Positions 49,288 to 58,334 are shown, counted from the stretch's first letter. The stretch is 64,000 bases of DNA from VRUE01 sp963695835 (GCA_963695835.1 CAVOHR010000002.1:496001-560000), one strand, 5' to 3'. The notes: a model not told the origin generated them from the sequence alone. Numbers and translations: made by a program.

Positions 49288-51014
49288 CCGCGCTGCCCGT
49301 CCGTGAAGCCGCGGGCCATCGCGTCCGCGTTGGCCTCCTCCATCGAGAGATAGGTCGCCCCGTCGGAGCCCCGCGGCCCGAGCGAGTCGCCGTAGAGGGT
49401 GTAGTCGGCGCTGGCGCCGGTCTGCCGGGCGATCGCTTCGGCCACCTTGGGGCTGAGGGAGCTCTCGGGAAAGATCGCCTTGACGTGCTCCCGCTCGACG
49501 GTTTCCGCCAGCTCGCTCAGGTCCTTTGCCGAGGCCTGCGCCTGGGTGGTCTGCGAGGGGATCACGGCGCCGACGATCTCGATCCCGTAGCGGTTGGCGA
49601 AGTAGCCGAACGCGTCGTGGTCGGTGACCAGCTTGCGCTGGCCGGCGGGAACCGAGCCGATGCACCTGGCGATCCCCGCGTCGAGCGCTTTCAGCTTCGC
49701 CAGGTAGGCGGCGGCATTGCGTTCGAAGAGCGCCCTGTGAGCCGGGTCGGCCGCCGCGAGGGAGCTCTCGATCTTGCGCACCGCCGCCTCGGCGTTGCGC
49801 GGGTCGTGCCACCAGTGCGGGTCGTAGCGCGATGCCTCCGCGCCAGTCGACTCGCCGGGCAGCCGCTCCGGCACGATCGCGCCCAGGTCGACGACCTCGG
49901 CGTCGCTGCCGCTGTCGGCGACGACCTGGTCGACCCAGCCGTCGAGGTTGTCGCCGCTGGCGAAGACCAGCGAGGCGCCGGCGGCGCCGCTGACGTCGCT
50001 CGGGCGGGGCTCGTAGTCGTGGGGGTCCGTATTCGGCTGCAGGATCTGGTCGACTTCGATCGCGTCGCCGCCGACCTCGCGCGCGAAGTCGGCGATCTGG
50101 GTCGTGGTCGCGACCACGTCGAGCTTCCCCCCGTCGCCGCCGCCGGAGGCGCCGCAGCCCGCGCCCAGCAGGGCCAGCGCGCCGAGGGCGGCGGCGAGGA
50201 CGGCCCGGCGGGGCAGCCGCGCCACGGCCTGTCCGGCGGCCGCCAGGACGAAGCCGGCCCCGGCGACGCAGGCGATCGTCGCCCCGGGCGGCGCGTCGGT
50301 TTCGACCGAGAGCCAGAGGCCGGCGACGCCCTCGAGCGCGACCAGGCCGACGCTGAGCAGCTGCCAGGGTCGCAGCCGCCGGGTGAGCAGCCGCGCGGTG
50401 ACGGCGGGCACGAGGAAGAGCGCGGTGACGAGTAGCGCCCCGACCACGGTCAGCGCCGCGACCGTCGCCAGCGCGACGAGGACGATCAGGACCGCGTCGA
50501 AGACGCGCGGGTCCGGCCGGGCGGGGCCGGCCAGGCCGGGGTCGAAGCCGGCGCGGAGCCAGTGCCGGCCGAGCAGCGCGCTGGCGGCCAGCGTCGCCAC
50601 GGCCGCCCCCGCGGCGAGCCCGATGTCGCTGGCGTCGACCAGCAGCAGGCTGCCGAAGAGCAGCGTCTCGATGTTCGAGCCCGAGCCGAAGACGTCGCTG
50701 GCGAGGATGACCCCGGCGGCCAGGCAGCCGGCGAGCACGAGCGCCACGGCGGCGTCCTGCCCGGAGCGGCGACCGCGAAGCGCCGACACGCCCGCGGCGA
50801 AGAGGAGCGCCGCGGCGAAGGCGCCGAGAGGCGCCGCGAACCCCAGGCCGTCGGCCAGCACCAGGCCCGGGAAGGACGCCGTCCCGACCGCGTGCGAGAA
50901 GAAGGCGAGCCCGCGCATGACGATCCAGGTCCCCAGCAGCCCGGCCGGGACCGAGAGGATCAGGATCTCGACCAGGCCGCGCTGGACGAAGGGAAGCTGG
51001 AACGGCTCGAGCAC
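49269..51014 (-). CDS. Fused metal ABC permease and substrate-binding protein (ZnuB-ZnuA)
   Basis: The 581-residue product joins two normally separate parts. Residues 1-265 are an ABC-3 permease (GLAFFSHAVGTASFPGLVLA, TLLFGSLLLVDASD, and ALLVTALFLVPAVTARLL). A short hydrophobic segment ending LLGAGCGAS (Cys287, lipobox-like) leads into a ZnuA/PsaA-type binding domain (about 295-581) with metal-ligand His in TDPHDYEPRPSDV, DPHWWHDPRNA and VTDHDAFGYFANRYG. Separate-gene partners are not present in the operon, so the fusion is functional rather than a remnant. The start is GTG 51014, 6 nt after TTTAAT. Confidence 0.93.
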   Translation of the reverse strand: MLEPFQLPFVQRGLVEILILSVPAGLLGTWIVMRGLAFFSHAVGTASFPGLVLADGLGFAAPLGAFAAALLFAAGVSALRGRRSGQDAAVALVLAGCLAAGVILASDVFGSGSNIETLLFGSLLLVDASDIGLAAGAAVATLAASALLGRHWLRAGFDPGLAGPARPDPRVFDAVLIVLVALATVAALTVVGALLVTALFLVPAVTARLLTRRLRPWQLLSVGLVALEGVAGLWLSVETDAPPGATIACVAGAGFVLAAAGQAVARLPRRAVLAAALGALALLGAGCGASGGGDGGKLDVVATTTQIADFAREVGGDAIEVDQILQPNTDPHDYEPRPSDVSGAAGASLVFASGDNLDGWVDQVVADSGSDAEVVDLGAIVPERLPGESTGAEASRYDPHWWHDPRNAEAAVRKIESSLAAADPAHRALFERNAAAYLAKLKALDAGIARCIGSVPAGQRKLVTDHDAFGYFANRYGIEIVGAVIPSQTTQAQASAKDLSELAETVEREHVKAIFPESSLSPKVAEAIARQTGASADYTLYGDSLGPRGSDGATYLSMEEANADAMARGFTDGQRGCRPSP

Positions 51015-51020
51015 GCGAGG

Positions 51021-51045
51021 ATTAAATCAAAATGAGATTCATTTT
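51021..51045 (-). promoter_or_regulatory. Zur-type operator overlapping a leaderless promoter
   Basis: AAAATGAGATTCATTTT (51029-51045) has perfect 7-bp arms around GAT, the AT-rich form of Zur/Fur boxes, in a GC-rich setting. On the minus strand it is followed by TTTAAT (51026-51021) 6 nt before the GTG of the transporter fusion. Bound Zur would block the polymerase. Confidence 0.75.
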
Positions 51046-51692
51046 TATTTTATGCCTGCCCGGAACCCGCGGAGATGGCGCCGGCCGCGGTCGCGCCACT
51101 CGAGGACGGCCAGCGCCAGCGCGACCGGGACCGTCGCCGGCAGCGTGTCGACGGCAAGGAAGAGCAGGTCGAAGGCGAGGGCGAGGGTCGCGACGAGCAG
51201 CGCCGCACGGAGCTGGCGAGGTCGGGAGGCGGCCAGCAGACACCCCAGCGTGGCGGCTGCGAAGAGGTCGCCGAAGCCCATCACGGCGGAGCCGAAGTGG
51301 ATCGCCTGCAGGCGCGGCAGGCCGGCCGGGGCGGCGGCGGTGAGGACCGCGTTCGGGCCCTGGAGCAGGTCGGCGGCGACGAACCAGGTGTCGACGGCGG
51401 CCATCGCGTAGATCCCCAGCTTCAGCCAGCGGGCGGGCGCGACCGAGACGAGCAGCCAGCCGAGGCCGACGCAGCCGAGCGCGGTCAGCGCCGTCGCCGC
51501 GGCCTCGCCGGCGAGCGAGCCGGGCGAGGCCCAGGCGAGCGCAAACAATGGCGCGACGGCGAGCGCCCAGGCGGGACGGCCGCCGCGGACGAGCCAGCCG
51601 AGCGCCAGCGCCGCCGAGGGCGGCACCGCGACCAGCGCCAGCCAGGCGAGCACGGTCGCCGATTCGCCCTCCAGCGCGACGACCCCGATCAC
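51045..51692 (-). CDS. Polytopic membrane protein of unknown function
   Basis: The frame encodes a very hydrophobic protein with about six or seven helices and no recognised signature. GTG 51692 is the first normal start codon, giving 215 residues, but hydrophobic, coding-like sequence continues in frame about 45 codons upstream toward guaA without ATG, GTG or TTG. The true start may be an unusual codon or the upstream part may be lost. It lies between guaA and the zinc operon, both on the same strand, and its stop falls in the Zur-box region. Confidence 0.6.
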   Translation of the reverse strand: MIGVVALEGESATVLAWLALVAVPPSAALALGWLVRGGRPAWALAVAPLFALAWASPGSLAGEAAATALTALGCVGLGWLLVSVAPARWLKLGIYAMAAVDTWFVAADLLQGPNAVLTAAAPAGLPRLQAIHFGSAVMGFGDLFAAATLGCLLAASRPRQLRAALLVATLALAFDLLFLAVDTLPATVPVALALAVLEWRDRGRRHLRGFRAGIK

Positions 51693-51837
51693 GACGACGA
51701 TCGAGAGCGCCGGCGCCAGCGCCCACCAGGGGCTGCGAAAGGCGTCGAGCCAGGCAAGACGCCGAGCCCGCGGCAGCGCGACGAGCGCTGCCTGCAGGAG
51801 ACTGAGAATCGCTATCGAGACAGCGAAGGAGGGCGAG

Positions 51838-53424
51838 CTACTCCCACTCGATCGTCGCCGGAGGCTTCGAGGAGATGTCGAGAGCGACTCGGTTCACGTC
51901 CTTGATCTCGTTGATGATCCGGTTCGAGACGCGCTCCAGCAGGTCGTAGGGCAGCCGCGCCCAGTCGGCGGTCATCGCGTCGTCGGAGGTGACCGCGCGG
52001 ATCACGATCGGGTAGGCGTAGGTGCGGCCGTCCCCCTGCACTCCGACCGAGCGGACGACCGGCAGCACGCAGAAGGACTGCCAGAGCTGGCGGTAGAGCT
52101 CGGCGGCGCGGATCTCCTCCTGCAGGATCGCGTCGGCGGCGCGCAGGATGTCGAGCCGCTCCCTCGTCACCTCGCCGCCGACGATGCGGATCGCCAGGCC
52201 GGGCCCGGGGAAGGGCTGGCGCCAGACCATCCGTTCCGGCAGCCCCAGCTCGGCGCCGACCGCCCGCACCTCGTCCTTGAACAGCATCCGCAGCGGCTCG
52301 ACCAGCTCGAACTCGAGGTCCTCGGGCAGCCCGCCGACGTTGTGGTGCGACTTGATCGTCGCCGCCGACTCGCTGCCGCCGGACTCGATCACGTCGGAGT
52401 AGAGCGTTCCCTGGACCAGGTAGGCGGCGTCCTCGAGCTTCTCCGCCTCCTCCTCGAAGACGCGGATGAACTCGGCGCCGATGATCTTGCGCTTGCGCTC
52501 CGGATCGTCGACGCCGGCGAGGCGGGCGAGGAAGCGCTCCTCGGCTTCGACGTGGACGAGTGGGATGCCGAACTGCTCGAAGGCCGCCACCACCTGCTCG
52601 GCCTCGTTCAGCCGCATCAGCCCGTGGTCGACGAAGACGCAGGTCAGCTGCTCCCCGACCGCCCGGTGGACGAGCAGCGCCGCGACCGAGGAGTCGACCC
52701 CGCCGGAGAGGCCGCAGATCACCCGCCCCTCGCCGACCTGGGCGCGGATCGCGTCGACCTGCTCGGCGATCACCGACTGCGGCGACCACTGCCGCTCGCA
52801 GCCGGCGATCTCGCGCAGGAAGCGGGTCAGGACCTCGGTGCCGTAGGGCGTGTGGACGACCTCGGGGTGGAACTGGATGCCGTAGAGGCCGCGGTCCGGC
52901 GCCTCGCAGGCCGCGACGGGCGATGCCGGGGTCGAGGCCAGCGCCGTGAAGCCAGGCGGCGGCTCGAAGACGGCGTCGCGGTGGCTCATCCAGCAGCTCT
53001 GCTCCTCCGGCAGGCCGCCGAGCAGCCTCCCCCCCGCGTTCCGCAGCGTCAGCTCGGCCCTCCCGAACTCGCCCGACTCGGCCCCTTCGACCTTGCCGCC
53101 CAGCGCCTGCACCATCGCCTGCATCCCGTAGCAGATCCCCAGCATCGGAATCCCGAGATCGAGCAGATCGGTCGGAAACGGCGGTGCCCCCGGCTCGTAC
53201 ACCGAGGCCGGCCCGCCGGAGAGGACCAGTGCCTTGGGCGCCCGCTCGCGAATCGCCTCGACCGAGGTGCTCGCCGGCGACAGCTCGGCGAACACCCCGC
53301 ATTCGCGGATCCGCCTTGCGATCAGCTGCGAGTACTGCCCGCCGAAGTCGAGGACGAGCACCTCCTCGGAGGCCTGGGCCGGCGCCGTCTGAGCGCCGGC
53401 CTCAGTCGTCGGCGACTCCAACAC
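51838..53424 (-). CDS. guaA: GMP synthase (glutamine-hydrolysing)
   Basis: The 528-residue enzyme converts XMP to GMP. The class I glutaminase domain has VLVLDFGGQYSQLIARRIRE, GICYGMQAMVQALGG with the nucleophilic Cys, and GIQFHPEVVHTPYG. The ATP-pyrophosphatase domain has VICGLSGGVDSSVAALLVH, and the C-terminal dimerisation domain ends IEWE. The start is GTG 53424, overlapping the guaB3 end by 23 bp. A short, variable N-terminal tail of about 18 residues precedes the core. Confidence 0.97.
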   Translation of the reverse strand: MLESPTTEAGAQTAPAQASEEVLVLDFGGQYSQLIARRIRECGVFAELSPASTSVEAIRERAPKALVLSGGPASVYEPGAPPFPTDLLDLGIPMLGICYGMQAMVQALGGKVEGAESGEFGRAELTLRNAGGRLLGGLPEEQSCWMSHRDAVFEPPPGFTALASTPASPVAACEAPDRGLYGIQFHPEVVHTPYGTEVLTRFLREIAGCERQWSPQSVIAEQVDAIRAQVGEGRVICGLSGGVDSSVAALLVHRAVGEQLTCVFVDHGLMRLNEAEQVVAAFEQFGIPLVHVEAEERFLARLAGVDDPERKRKIIGAEFIRVFEEEAEKLEDAAYLVQGTLYSDVIESGGSESAATIKSHHNVGGLPEDLEFELVEPLRMLFKDEVRAVGAELGLPERMVWRQPFPGPGLAIRIVGGEVTRERLDILRAADAILQEEIRAAELYRQLWQSFCVLPVVRSVGVQGDGRTYAYPIVIRAVTSDDAMTADWARLPYDLLERVSNRIINEIKDVNRVALDISSKPPATIEWE

Positions 53425-54607
53425 CGGCGGAGACCGCCGCCCTGCCGTTCGACCCCATCCCGACGGACTGCTCGTTCTGCAGCTTCTTCCCCTCGCTCAT
53501 CAGCGCCGGCGCGACCATCACCTCGGCCCGCTGGAAGGAGCGGATGTCCTCGTAGCCGGTGGTGGCCATCGAGGTTCTCAGCGCCCCCATCAGGTTGAAG
53601 GTGCCGTCGTTCTCCTGGGCCGGGCCGAGCAGGATCTCCTCCATCGTCCCGTCCTGCCTGGTCGAGACGCGGGTGCCGCGCGGCAGCGAGGGGTGGAAGG
53701 TCGCCATCCCCCAGTGGAAGCCGCGGCCCGGCGCCTCCTTGGCGCGGGCCAGCGGCGAGCCGACCATCACCGCGTCGGCGCCTACGGCGATCGCCTTGGA
53801 GACGTCGCCGCCGGTCCGCATGCCGCCGTCGGCGATCACGTTGACGTACTCGCCGGTCTCCAGCATGTGCTGGGCGCGGGCCGCGGCGACGTCGGCGATC
53901 GCGGTCGCCTGCGGGACGCCGATCCCGAGCACGCCGCGGGTCGTGCAGGCGGCTCCGGGGCCGACCCCGACGAGGACGCCGACCGCGCCGGTCCGCATCA
54001 GGTGCAGGCCGGTCGAGTAGGAGGCGCAGCCGCCGACCACCGTCGGCACCGGGACTTCGGCGATGAACTCCTTCAGGTTGAGCGGCTCGACCGTGGTCGA
54101 GACGTGTTCGGCGGAGATCACCGTGCCCTGGATGACGAGGATGTCGATCCCCGCCTCGACTGCGATCTCGTAGTGCGCGCGCACCTTCTGCGGGGTCAGC
54201 GAGCCGCAGGCGACGGCGCCGCGCTCCTTGATCTCGGCGACCCGCCGGCCGACCAGCTCCGGCTTGACCGGCTCGGCGTAGATCTCCTGCATGATCCGCG
54301 TCGCCAGGTGCGTGGGGGCGGCGGCGATCTTCTCGAGCTGCTCCTCGGCGTTCTCGAAGCGGGTCCAGACCCCCTCCAGGTTGAGCACTCCGAGGCCGCC
54401 CAGCTCGTTGACCAGGACCGCGGTGTCGGGGCTCACCACCCCGTCCATCGCCGCGGCGACGAGCGGCAGCTCGAAGCGGTAGGGGCCGAGGGTCCAGCTG
54501 ATGTCTATGTCGTCGGGATCGCGGGTTCGGCGCGACGGGACGATCGCGATGTCGTCGAATCCGTAGGCGCGCCTCCCCTTCTTGCCGCGACCGATGTCGA
54601 TCTCCAA
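53402..54607 (-). CDS. guaB3: GuaB3-type IMP dehydrogenase family protein
   Basis: The 401-residue protein matches the actinobacterial GuaB3 form, which lacks the CBS pair of standard IMP dehydrogenase. It has FDDIAIVPSRRTRDPDDIDI, VGVGPGAACTTRGVLGIGVP with the catalytic Cys loop, IADGGMRTGGDVSKAIAVGA, and GMATFHPSLPRG. It probably acts in guanine nucleotide metabolism beside guaA, though some GuaB3 proteins are GMP reductases. GGAGG precedes the ATG, and TAGGCT lies about 40 nt upstream. Confidence 0.92.
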   Translation of the reverse strand: MEIDIGRGKKGRRAYGFDDIAIVPSRRTRDPDDIDISWTLGPYRFELPLVAAAMDGVVSPDTAVLVNELGGLGVLNLEGVWTRFENAEEQLEKIAAAPTHLATRIMQEIYAEPVKPELVGRRVAEIKERGAVACGSLTPQKVRAHYEIAVEAGIDILVIQGTVISAEHVSTTVEPLNLKEFIAEVPVPTVVGGCASYSTGLHLMRTGAVGVLVGVGPGAACTTRGVLGIGVPQATAIADVAAARAQHMLETGEYVNVIADGGMRTGGDVSKAIAVGADAVMVGSPLARAKEAPGRGFHWGMATFHPSLPRGTRVSTRQDGTMEEILLGPAQENDGTFNLMGALRTSMATTGYEDIRSFQRAEVMVAPALMSEGKKLQNEQSVGMGSNGRAAVSAGVGVADD

Positions 54608-54646
54608 ATCGATCCTCCAGGGAAGGTGATGGCTTGAACAGCCAGC

Positions 54647-55603
54647 CTACACTTCCGCGTGGACCTCCAGGTCCCGCACCTCGACCTCGCCGAGCAGCCG
54701 CTCGACCCCGCGGCGGTCGATCGTGCCGGCGCCGAAGTGCTGGGTCGACTCGGCGCCACAGGCGACGCCGTAGGCGAGGCACTCCGCGGGCTCGCGACCG
54801 TCGTAGAGGGCGGCGACGTAGCCGGCAAGGAAGGCGTCGCCCGAGCCGACCGTCGAGACCGGTTCCAGCGGGCGGGTGCGGACCTCGACCACGCGGCGCT
54901 CGGCGCCGCCGCCGACCACCGCGACGCAGCCGTCGGGCCGGGTGATCGCCGCCTCGCCGGCGCCCAGCCGGACCAGCTCGCCGAGCCCGTGGACGAGGTC
55001 GTCGCGGTCGGCGAACTCCTGGCCGACCAGCTCCTCCGCCTCGCGCTCGTTCGGGGTGACGATCGAGGCCCCGGCCCGCAGCCCGGCCCGCATCGGCTCG
55101 CCCTCCGAGTCGAGGATCGTCGTCACCCCGCGCTCGCGCAGGTCGCCGACCAGGCGCGCGTAGAGGTCCTCGCCGGCCCCCGGCGGCAGGCTCCCGGCGA
55201 CGACGCAGATCCGCGCTCCGCCGGCCAGGTAGCGCAGCCGCTCGGCGAAGCGCTCCACCTCCTCGGCGCTGACCGCCGGGCCGCGCTCGTTGATCTCGGT
55301 CTGCTCGCCCGAGGTCGGGTCGATCACCGCCATGTTGATCCGCGTCTCGCCGGCGATCCAGGTGAAGTCGGTGAGGATCGCCTCGCGCCGCAGCTGCTCG
55401 AGCACCCGGTTGCCGGTCGGCCCGCCGGCGAAGCCGGCGGCGATCACCGGGCGGCCGAGCAGGCGCAGGGCGCGGGCGACGTTGATCCCCTTGCCGCCGG
55501 CGACCGTGCGGCTCTCGACCGCGCGGTGGCGGTGGCCGAGGCGGAAGCTGGGGACCGCGACCGTGCGATCGATCGCCGCGTTGAGGGTGACCGTGAGGAT
55601 CAT
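54647..55603 (-). CDS. PfkB-family sugar kinase (1-phosphofructokinase-like)
   Basis: The 318-residue kinase begins MILTVTLNAAIDRTVAV and has GGKGINVARALRLLG, the phosphosugar-kinase (LacC/FruK) start, and the C-terminal signature STVGSGDAFLAGYVAALYDG with the catalytic Asp. It phosphorylates fructose-1-P, tagatose-6-P or a related sugar phosphate; no PTS genes are near. It overlaps the carboxypeptidase gene by 4 bp (ATGA). Confidence 0.88.
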   Translation of the reverse strand: MILTVTLNAAIDRTVAVPSFRLGHRHRAVESRTVAGGKGINVARALRLLGRPVIAAGFAGGPTGNRVLEQLRREAILTDFTWIAGETRINMAVIDPTSGEQTEINERGPAVSAEEVERFAERLRYLAGGARICVVAGSLPPGAGEDLYARLVGDLRERGVTTILDSEGEPMRAGLRAGASIVTPNEREAEELVGQEFADRDDLVHGLGELVRLGAGEAAITRPDGCVAVVGGGAERRVVEVRTRPLEPVSTVGSGDAFLAGYVAALYDGREPAECLAYGVACGAESTQHFGAGTIDRRGVERLLGEVEVRDLEVHAEV

Positions 55604-56790
55604 CGCCTGGAGCGCCTGATTACGAGTCCCACGAGGATCAGTATCCCTGACAGGGCGAGCGCGATCCACCCCAGGTTGCCTTCGACGAAGCTGCGGGCGC
55701 GGTCGAGGGCGGTCGCCCTCGGCACGGCGCGAGCGGCGCGCAGCGGGACCGCCCCCGCCCGCAGGCCGTCGATCCGGACGATCGCCCGCCCGAGGACGGC
55801 GCCGCGGCGGATCGGGCCGTCGACCTCCTGCGGCGCCCGCACCGCGACTTCGACCCGCTCGCCGCGCCGCACCCCGGCGGCGACGCGGCGCGCCGCGCGC
55901 AGCGGCAGCTCGCCGCCCTGGTAGCGGATCGAGGGACGGGCGAGCACCTGCCCGGCGCGGACGGGGGTCCGCCTGCGGTACCGGGAGAAGCCGTATCCGA
56001 GCAGGCGGAGAGTGTCGTCGAAGCGGTCTTCGTCGGTTTCCGCCCCGACCACCGCGGCGATCAGCTCGACCCCCTTGCGGCGACCCGAGCCGACCAGGAC
56101 ATAGCGGGCGCCGAAGGTGTGGCCGGTCTTCACCCCGTTCACCCAGGGGGCCAGGTCGAGCAGCTCGTCGATCGACTCGATCCGCCGCCGCGGCTGGACG
56201 CTGCCCAGCACGGCCTGGCGCGAGGCGGCGATCTTCGCGAAGACCGGGATCCGCAGCAGCCGCCGGGCAAGCGCCGTCAGGTCGGCGGCGCTGGAATGGT
56301 TGCCGCGCTGGTCGAGGCCGATCGGGTTCGCGTAGTGGGTGTCGGCGAGGCCGAGCGCCGCCGCGTAGCGGTTCATCTGACGGACGAAGCGCGACTCCGA
56401 GCCGGCGGCGGCGCGGGCGAGGTCGTAGGCGGCGTCGTTGCCGCTGCGCAGGACCAACCCGTAGAGCAGGTCGCGAACGCTGATCCGCTGACCGGGGCGG
56501 AGGTTGAGCAGCGACTCGCCGTAGGTGGGGGTGTATGGCGCGGCGCGGACGATCTTGCCGAGCGGCAGCTCGTGCAGCACGACCCACGCGGTCATCAGCT
56601 TGGTCGTGCTGGCGACCGGCAGATGACGGGCGGCCGCGTGGGACGCCAGCACTTCGCCGCTGCGCGCGTCGATCAGCGCCCAGGCACGGGCGTCGAGAGC
56701 CGGCCCCTTCGCGGCCTGGGCGGGCGCACTCGCCAGGACAGCTGCGAGCAGGACGGCGACCAGCGCAGCAAGGGGCCGCGCCGCCCTCAC
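55600..56790 (-). CDS. D-alanyl-D-alanine carboxypeptidase (penicillin-binding protein)
   Basis: The 396-residue protein has a signal peptide, the SxxK site STTK (Ser61-Lys64), SGN in LRSGNDAAYDLARAA, and KTG in VNGVKTGHTFGARY, the three active motifs of DacA/DacC enzymes. A C-terminal single helix (WIALALSGILILVGLVI) followed by Arg anchors it in the membrane. It trims pentapeptides in peptidoglycan. GTG 56790 overlaps the LysM gene. Confidence 0.93.
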   Translation of the reverse strand: MRAARPLAALVAVLLAAVLASAPAQAAKGPALDARAWALIDARSGEVLASHAAARHLPVASTTKLMTAWVVLHELPLGKIVRAAPYTPTYGESLLNLRPGQRISVRDLLYGLVLRSGNDAAYDLARAAAGSESRFVRQMNRYAAALGLADTHYANPIGLDQRGNHSSAADLTALARRLLRIPVFAKIAASRQAVLGSVQPRRRIESIDELLDLAPWVNGVKTGHTFGARYVLVGSGRRKGVELIAAVVGAETDEDRFDDTLRLLGYGFSRYRRRTPVRAGQVLARPSIRYQGGELPLRAARRVAAGVRRGERVEVAVRAPQEVDGPIRRGAVLGRAIVRIDGLRAGAVPLRAARAVPRATALDRARSFVEGNLGWIALALSGILILVGLVIRRSRR

Positions 56791-57110
56791 TTCAGCTTCA
56801 GCGTTTCGCCGGAGATCAGGATCTGCGGATCGACGCCGGGGTTGAGCGCCCGAATCCGGGCGACCGGCACTCCCGTCTTGTGAGCGATCGAAGTCAGGGT
56901 GTCGCCGCTCTGGACGACGTAGGCCCTCGGGATCTGGCGCTTGCCGCTACCGCCGTCGTGCCCGGCGGCCGAGCTGCCCCTGCCGTGACTGGAGCCGCTG
57001 TTCCCTCCCCCACCGAGCGAGCCGGCGATGACGACGACCACGACTGCGAAGCCGCAGAGAACCGCGACTGCGGCGAGCACCCGAGCTGGGGCTGAGGAGC
57101 GCTTCGTCAT
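56787..57110 (-). CDS. LysM-domain membrane protein
   Basis: The 107-residue product has one N-terminal membrane helix (about 12-32), a Gly/Ser-rich linker and one C-terminal LysM motif (RAYVVQSGDTLTSIAHKTG, then VPVARIRALNPG and ISGETLKLK). It should bind peptidoglycan outside the membrane and fits with the adjacent carboxypeptidase gene, which overlaps it by 4 bp. Confidence 0.9.
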   Translation of the reverse strand: MTKRSSAPARVLAAVAVLCGFAVVVVVIAGSLGGGGNSGSSHGRGSSAAGHDGGSGKRQIPRAYVVQSGDTLTSIAHKTGVPVARIRALNPGVDPQILISGETLKLK

Positions 57111-57989
57111 GACACCTCCCAGACCGCCGCGCGGAGGCCCTCCGCGGCCGCCGCGGGATCGGGGTCCGAGGAAATGCTACGCGAAGCGGCGACCAGCGCG
57201 GCGGCCCGGCCGGGGGCGAAGGCGGCGCCCAGCCGCTCCGGGCGTCCGCCCTGGGCGCCGACCCCGGGAATGAGGAAGACCGCGCGCGGCATCAGCTCGC
57301 GCAACCGCGCGAGGTGCCCGGGCTCGGTGGCGCCGACGACGGCTCCCATCCCGCTCAGGCCGCCGTCTCCCGCCAGCCTCGGGGCGAGCCCGTCGACCAG
57401 TTCCGCGAGCCGCTCGTGCAGCGGCCGCTCGGGCGCCGGCAGGTCCTCGACGTCGGCGGCGCCCGGATTGCTCGTGCGGACGAGGGACGAAGACACCCGC
57501 CCCGGCCGCCCCGGCGGCGGCGACGAGCGGCTCCAGCGCGTCGAGGCCGAGCAGCGGGTTGGCGGTGAACGCGTCGGCGCCGAGTCCCGCGACCGGGCCC
57601 CAGGGCGTCGGCGTCTCGCCGACCAGCGCCTGCGCGTAGGCGGCGGCGGTGACCGGCACGTCGCCGCGCTTGCCGTCGGCGATCGTCAGCAGGCCGGCCG
57701 CCGCCGCGGCGGCGCAGACCTCGGACAGCGCCGCCCAGCCCGGCGCGCCGAGCCGCTCGAAGCAGGCGAGCTGGGGCTTGACCGCGACGCAGGCCGGTCC
57801 CGCCTGCTCGATCAGCCGCCGGCAGTGGGCGGCGACGGCGCTGGCCGCACGCTCGGCGGGCGACCCGGAGCCCCCCGCCGGATCGAGGTCCGGGAGAAGC
57901 TTGGCGGGGTCGGGGTCGAGGCCGAGGCAGATCTGGCTGCGGCGCTCTTCGACGAGCGCCGCGAGCCGATCCGCGAACGGGGCAGTCAC
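57107..57989 (-). pseudogene. pyrF: Orotidine-5'-phosphate decarboxylase with frameshift
   Basis: Frame 1 (from GTG 57989) encodes SQICLGLDPDPAKLLPDLDP, VAVKPQLACFERLG and TIADGKRGDVPVTAAAYAQA, the catalytic DxKRxD region of type 2 PyrF, up to AGAGVFV. At about 57484-57490 (GGG run at 57484-57486 on the plus strand) the homology moves to another frame: LVRTSNPGAADVEDLP through to the stop at 57107. Removing one C from the minus-strand CCC restores a single protein of about 293 residues. Both halves are otherwise intact. Either this is a genuine recent frameshift or a sequencing error; the latter is plausible because pyrimidine synthesis is essential without uracil. Confidence 0.85.
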
Positions 57990-58001
57990 AACCGGCCTTC
58001 A

Positions 58002-58049
58002 CCCGATTCCGGGCGCGGAGAGCCAGATTGCGACGTGCCCGGAATTGGG
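58002..58049. repeat. Inverted repeat between HU and pyrF
   Basis: CCCGATTCCGGGC (58002-58014) and GCCCGGAATTGGG (58037-58049) pair over 13 bp with one mismatch around a 22-nt loop. It lies just after the HU stop and before the pyrF start on the minus strand. It may end HU transcription or act in the pyrF leader. No T-run was seen. Confidence 0.4.
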
Positions 58050-58055
58050 CTTGTC

Positions 58056-58334
58056 TCAGCCTTTGACCTTGGCCTTCAGCGCCGAGCCGGCGGAGAAGCG
58101 CGGCACCTTGCCGCCCGGGATGGTGATCCGCTCGCCGGTGCGCGGGTTGACGCCCTGGCGGGGGCCGCGCTCGGCGACGTGGAACTTGCCGAAGCCGGTG
58201 AAGCTGACTTCACCTCCGCCGCTCAGCGTGTCGGTGATCGCGTCGAGCACCGCGTCGACCGCGTCGCTCGCGGCCTTCTTGCTGCCCACCCGCTCGTCAG
58301 CTGCCAGTTGATCCAGGAATTCAGCCTTGGTCAC
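58056..58334 (-). CDS. hup: HU-family nucleoid protein
   Basis: The 92-residue histone-like protein has MTKAEFLDQLA, VSFTGFGKFHVAERGPRQGV with the dimer core, and the DNA-intercalating arm NPRTGERITIPGGKVPRF. It lacks the long Lys-rich tail of mycobacterial HupB. GTG 58334 is preceded by GGAGGAG. It bends DNA and organises the chromosome. Confidence 0.96.
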   Translation of the reverse strand: MTKAEFLDQLAADERVGSKKAASDAVDAVLDAITDTLSGGGEVSFTGFGKFHVAERGPRQGVNPRTGERITIPGGKVPRFSAGSALKAKVKG

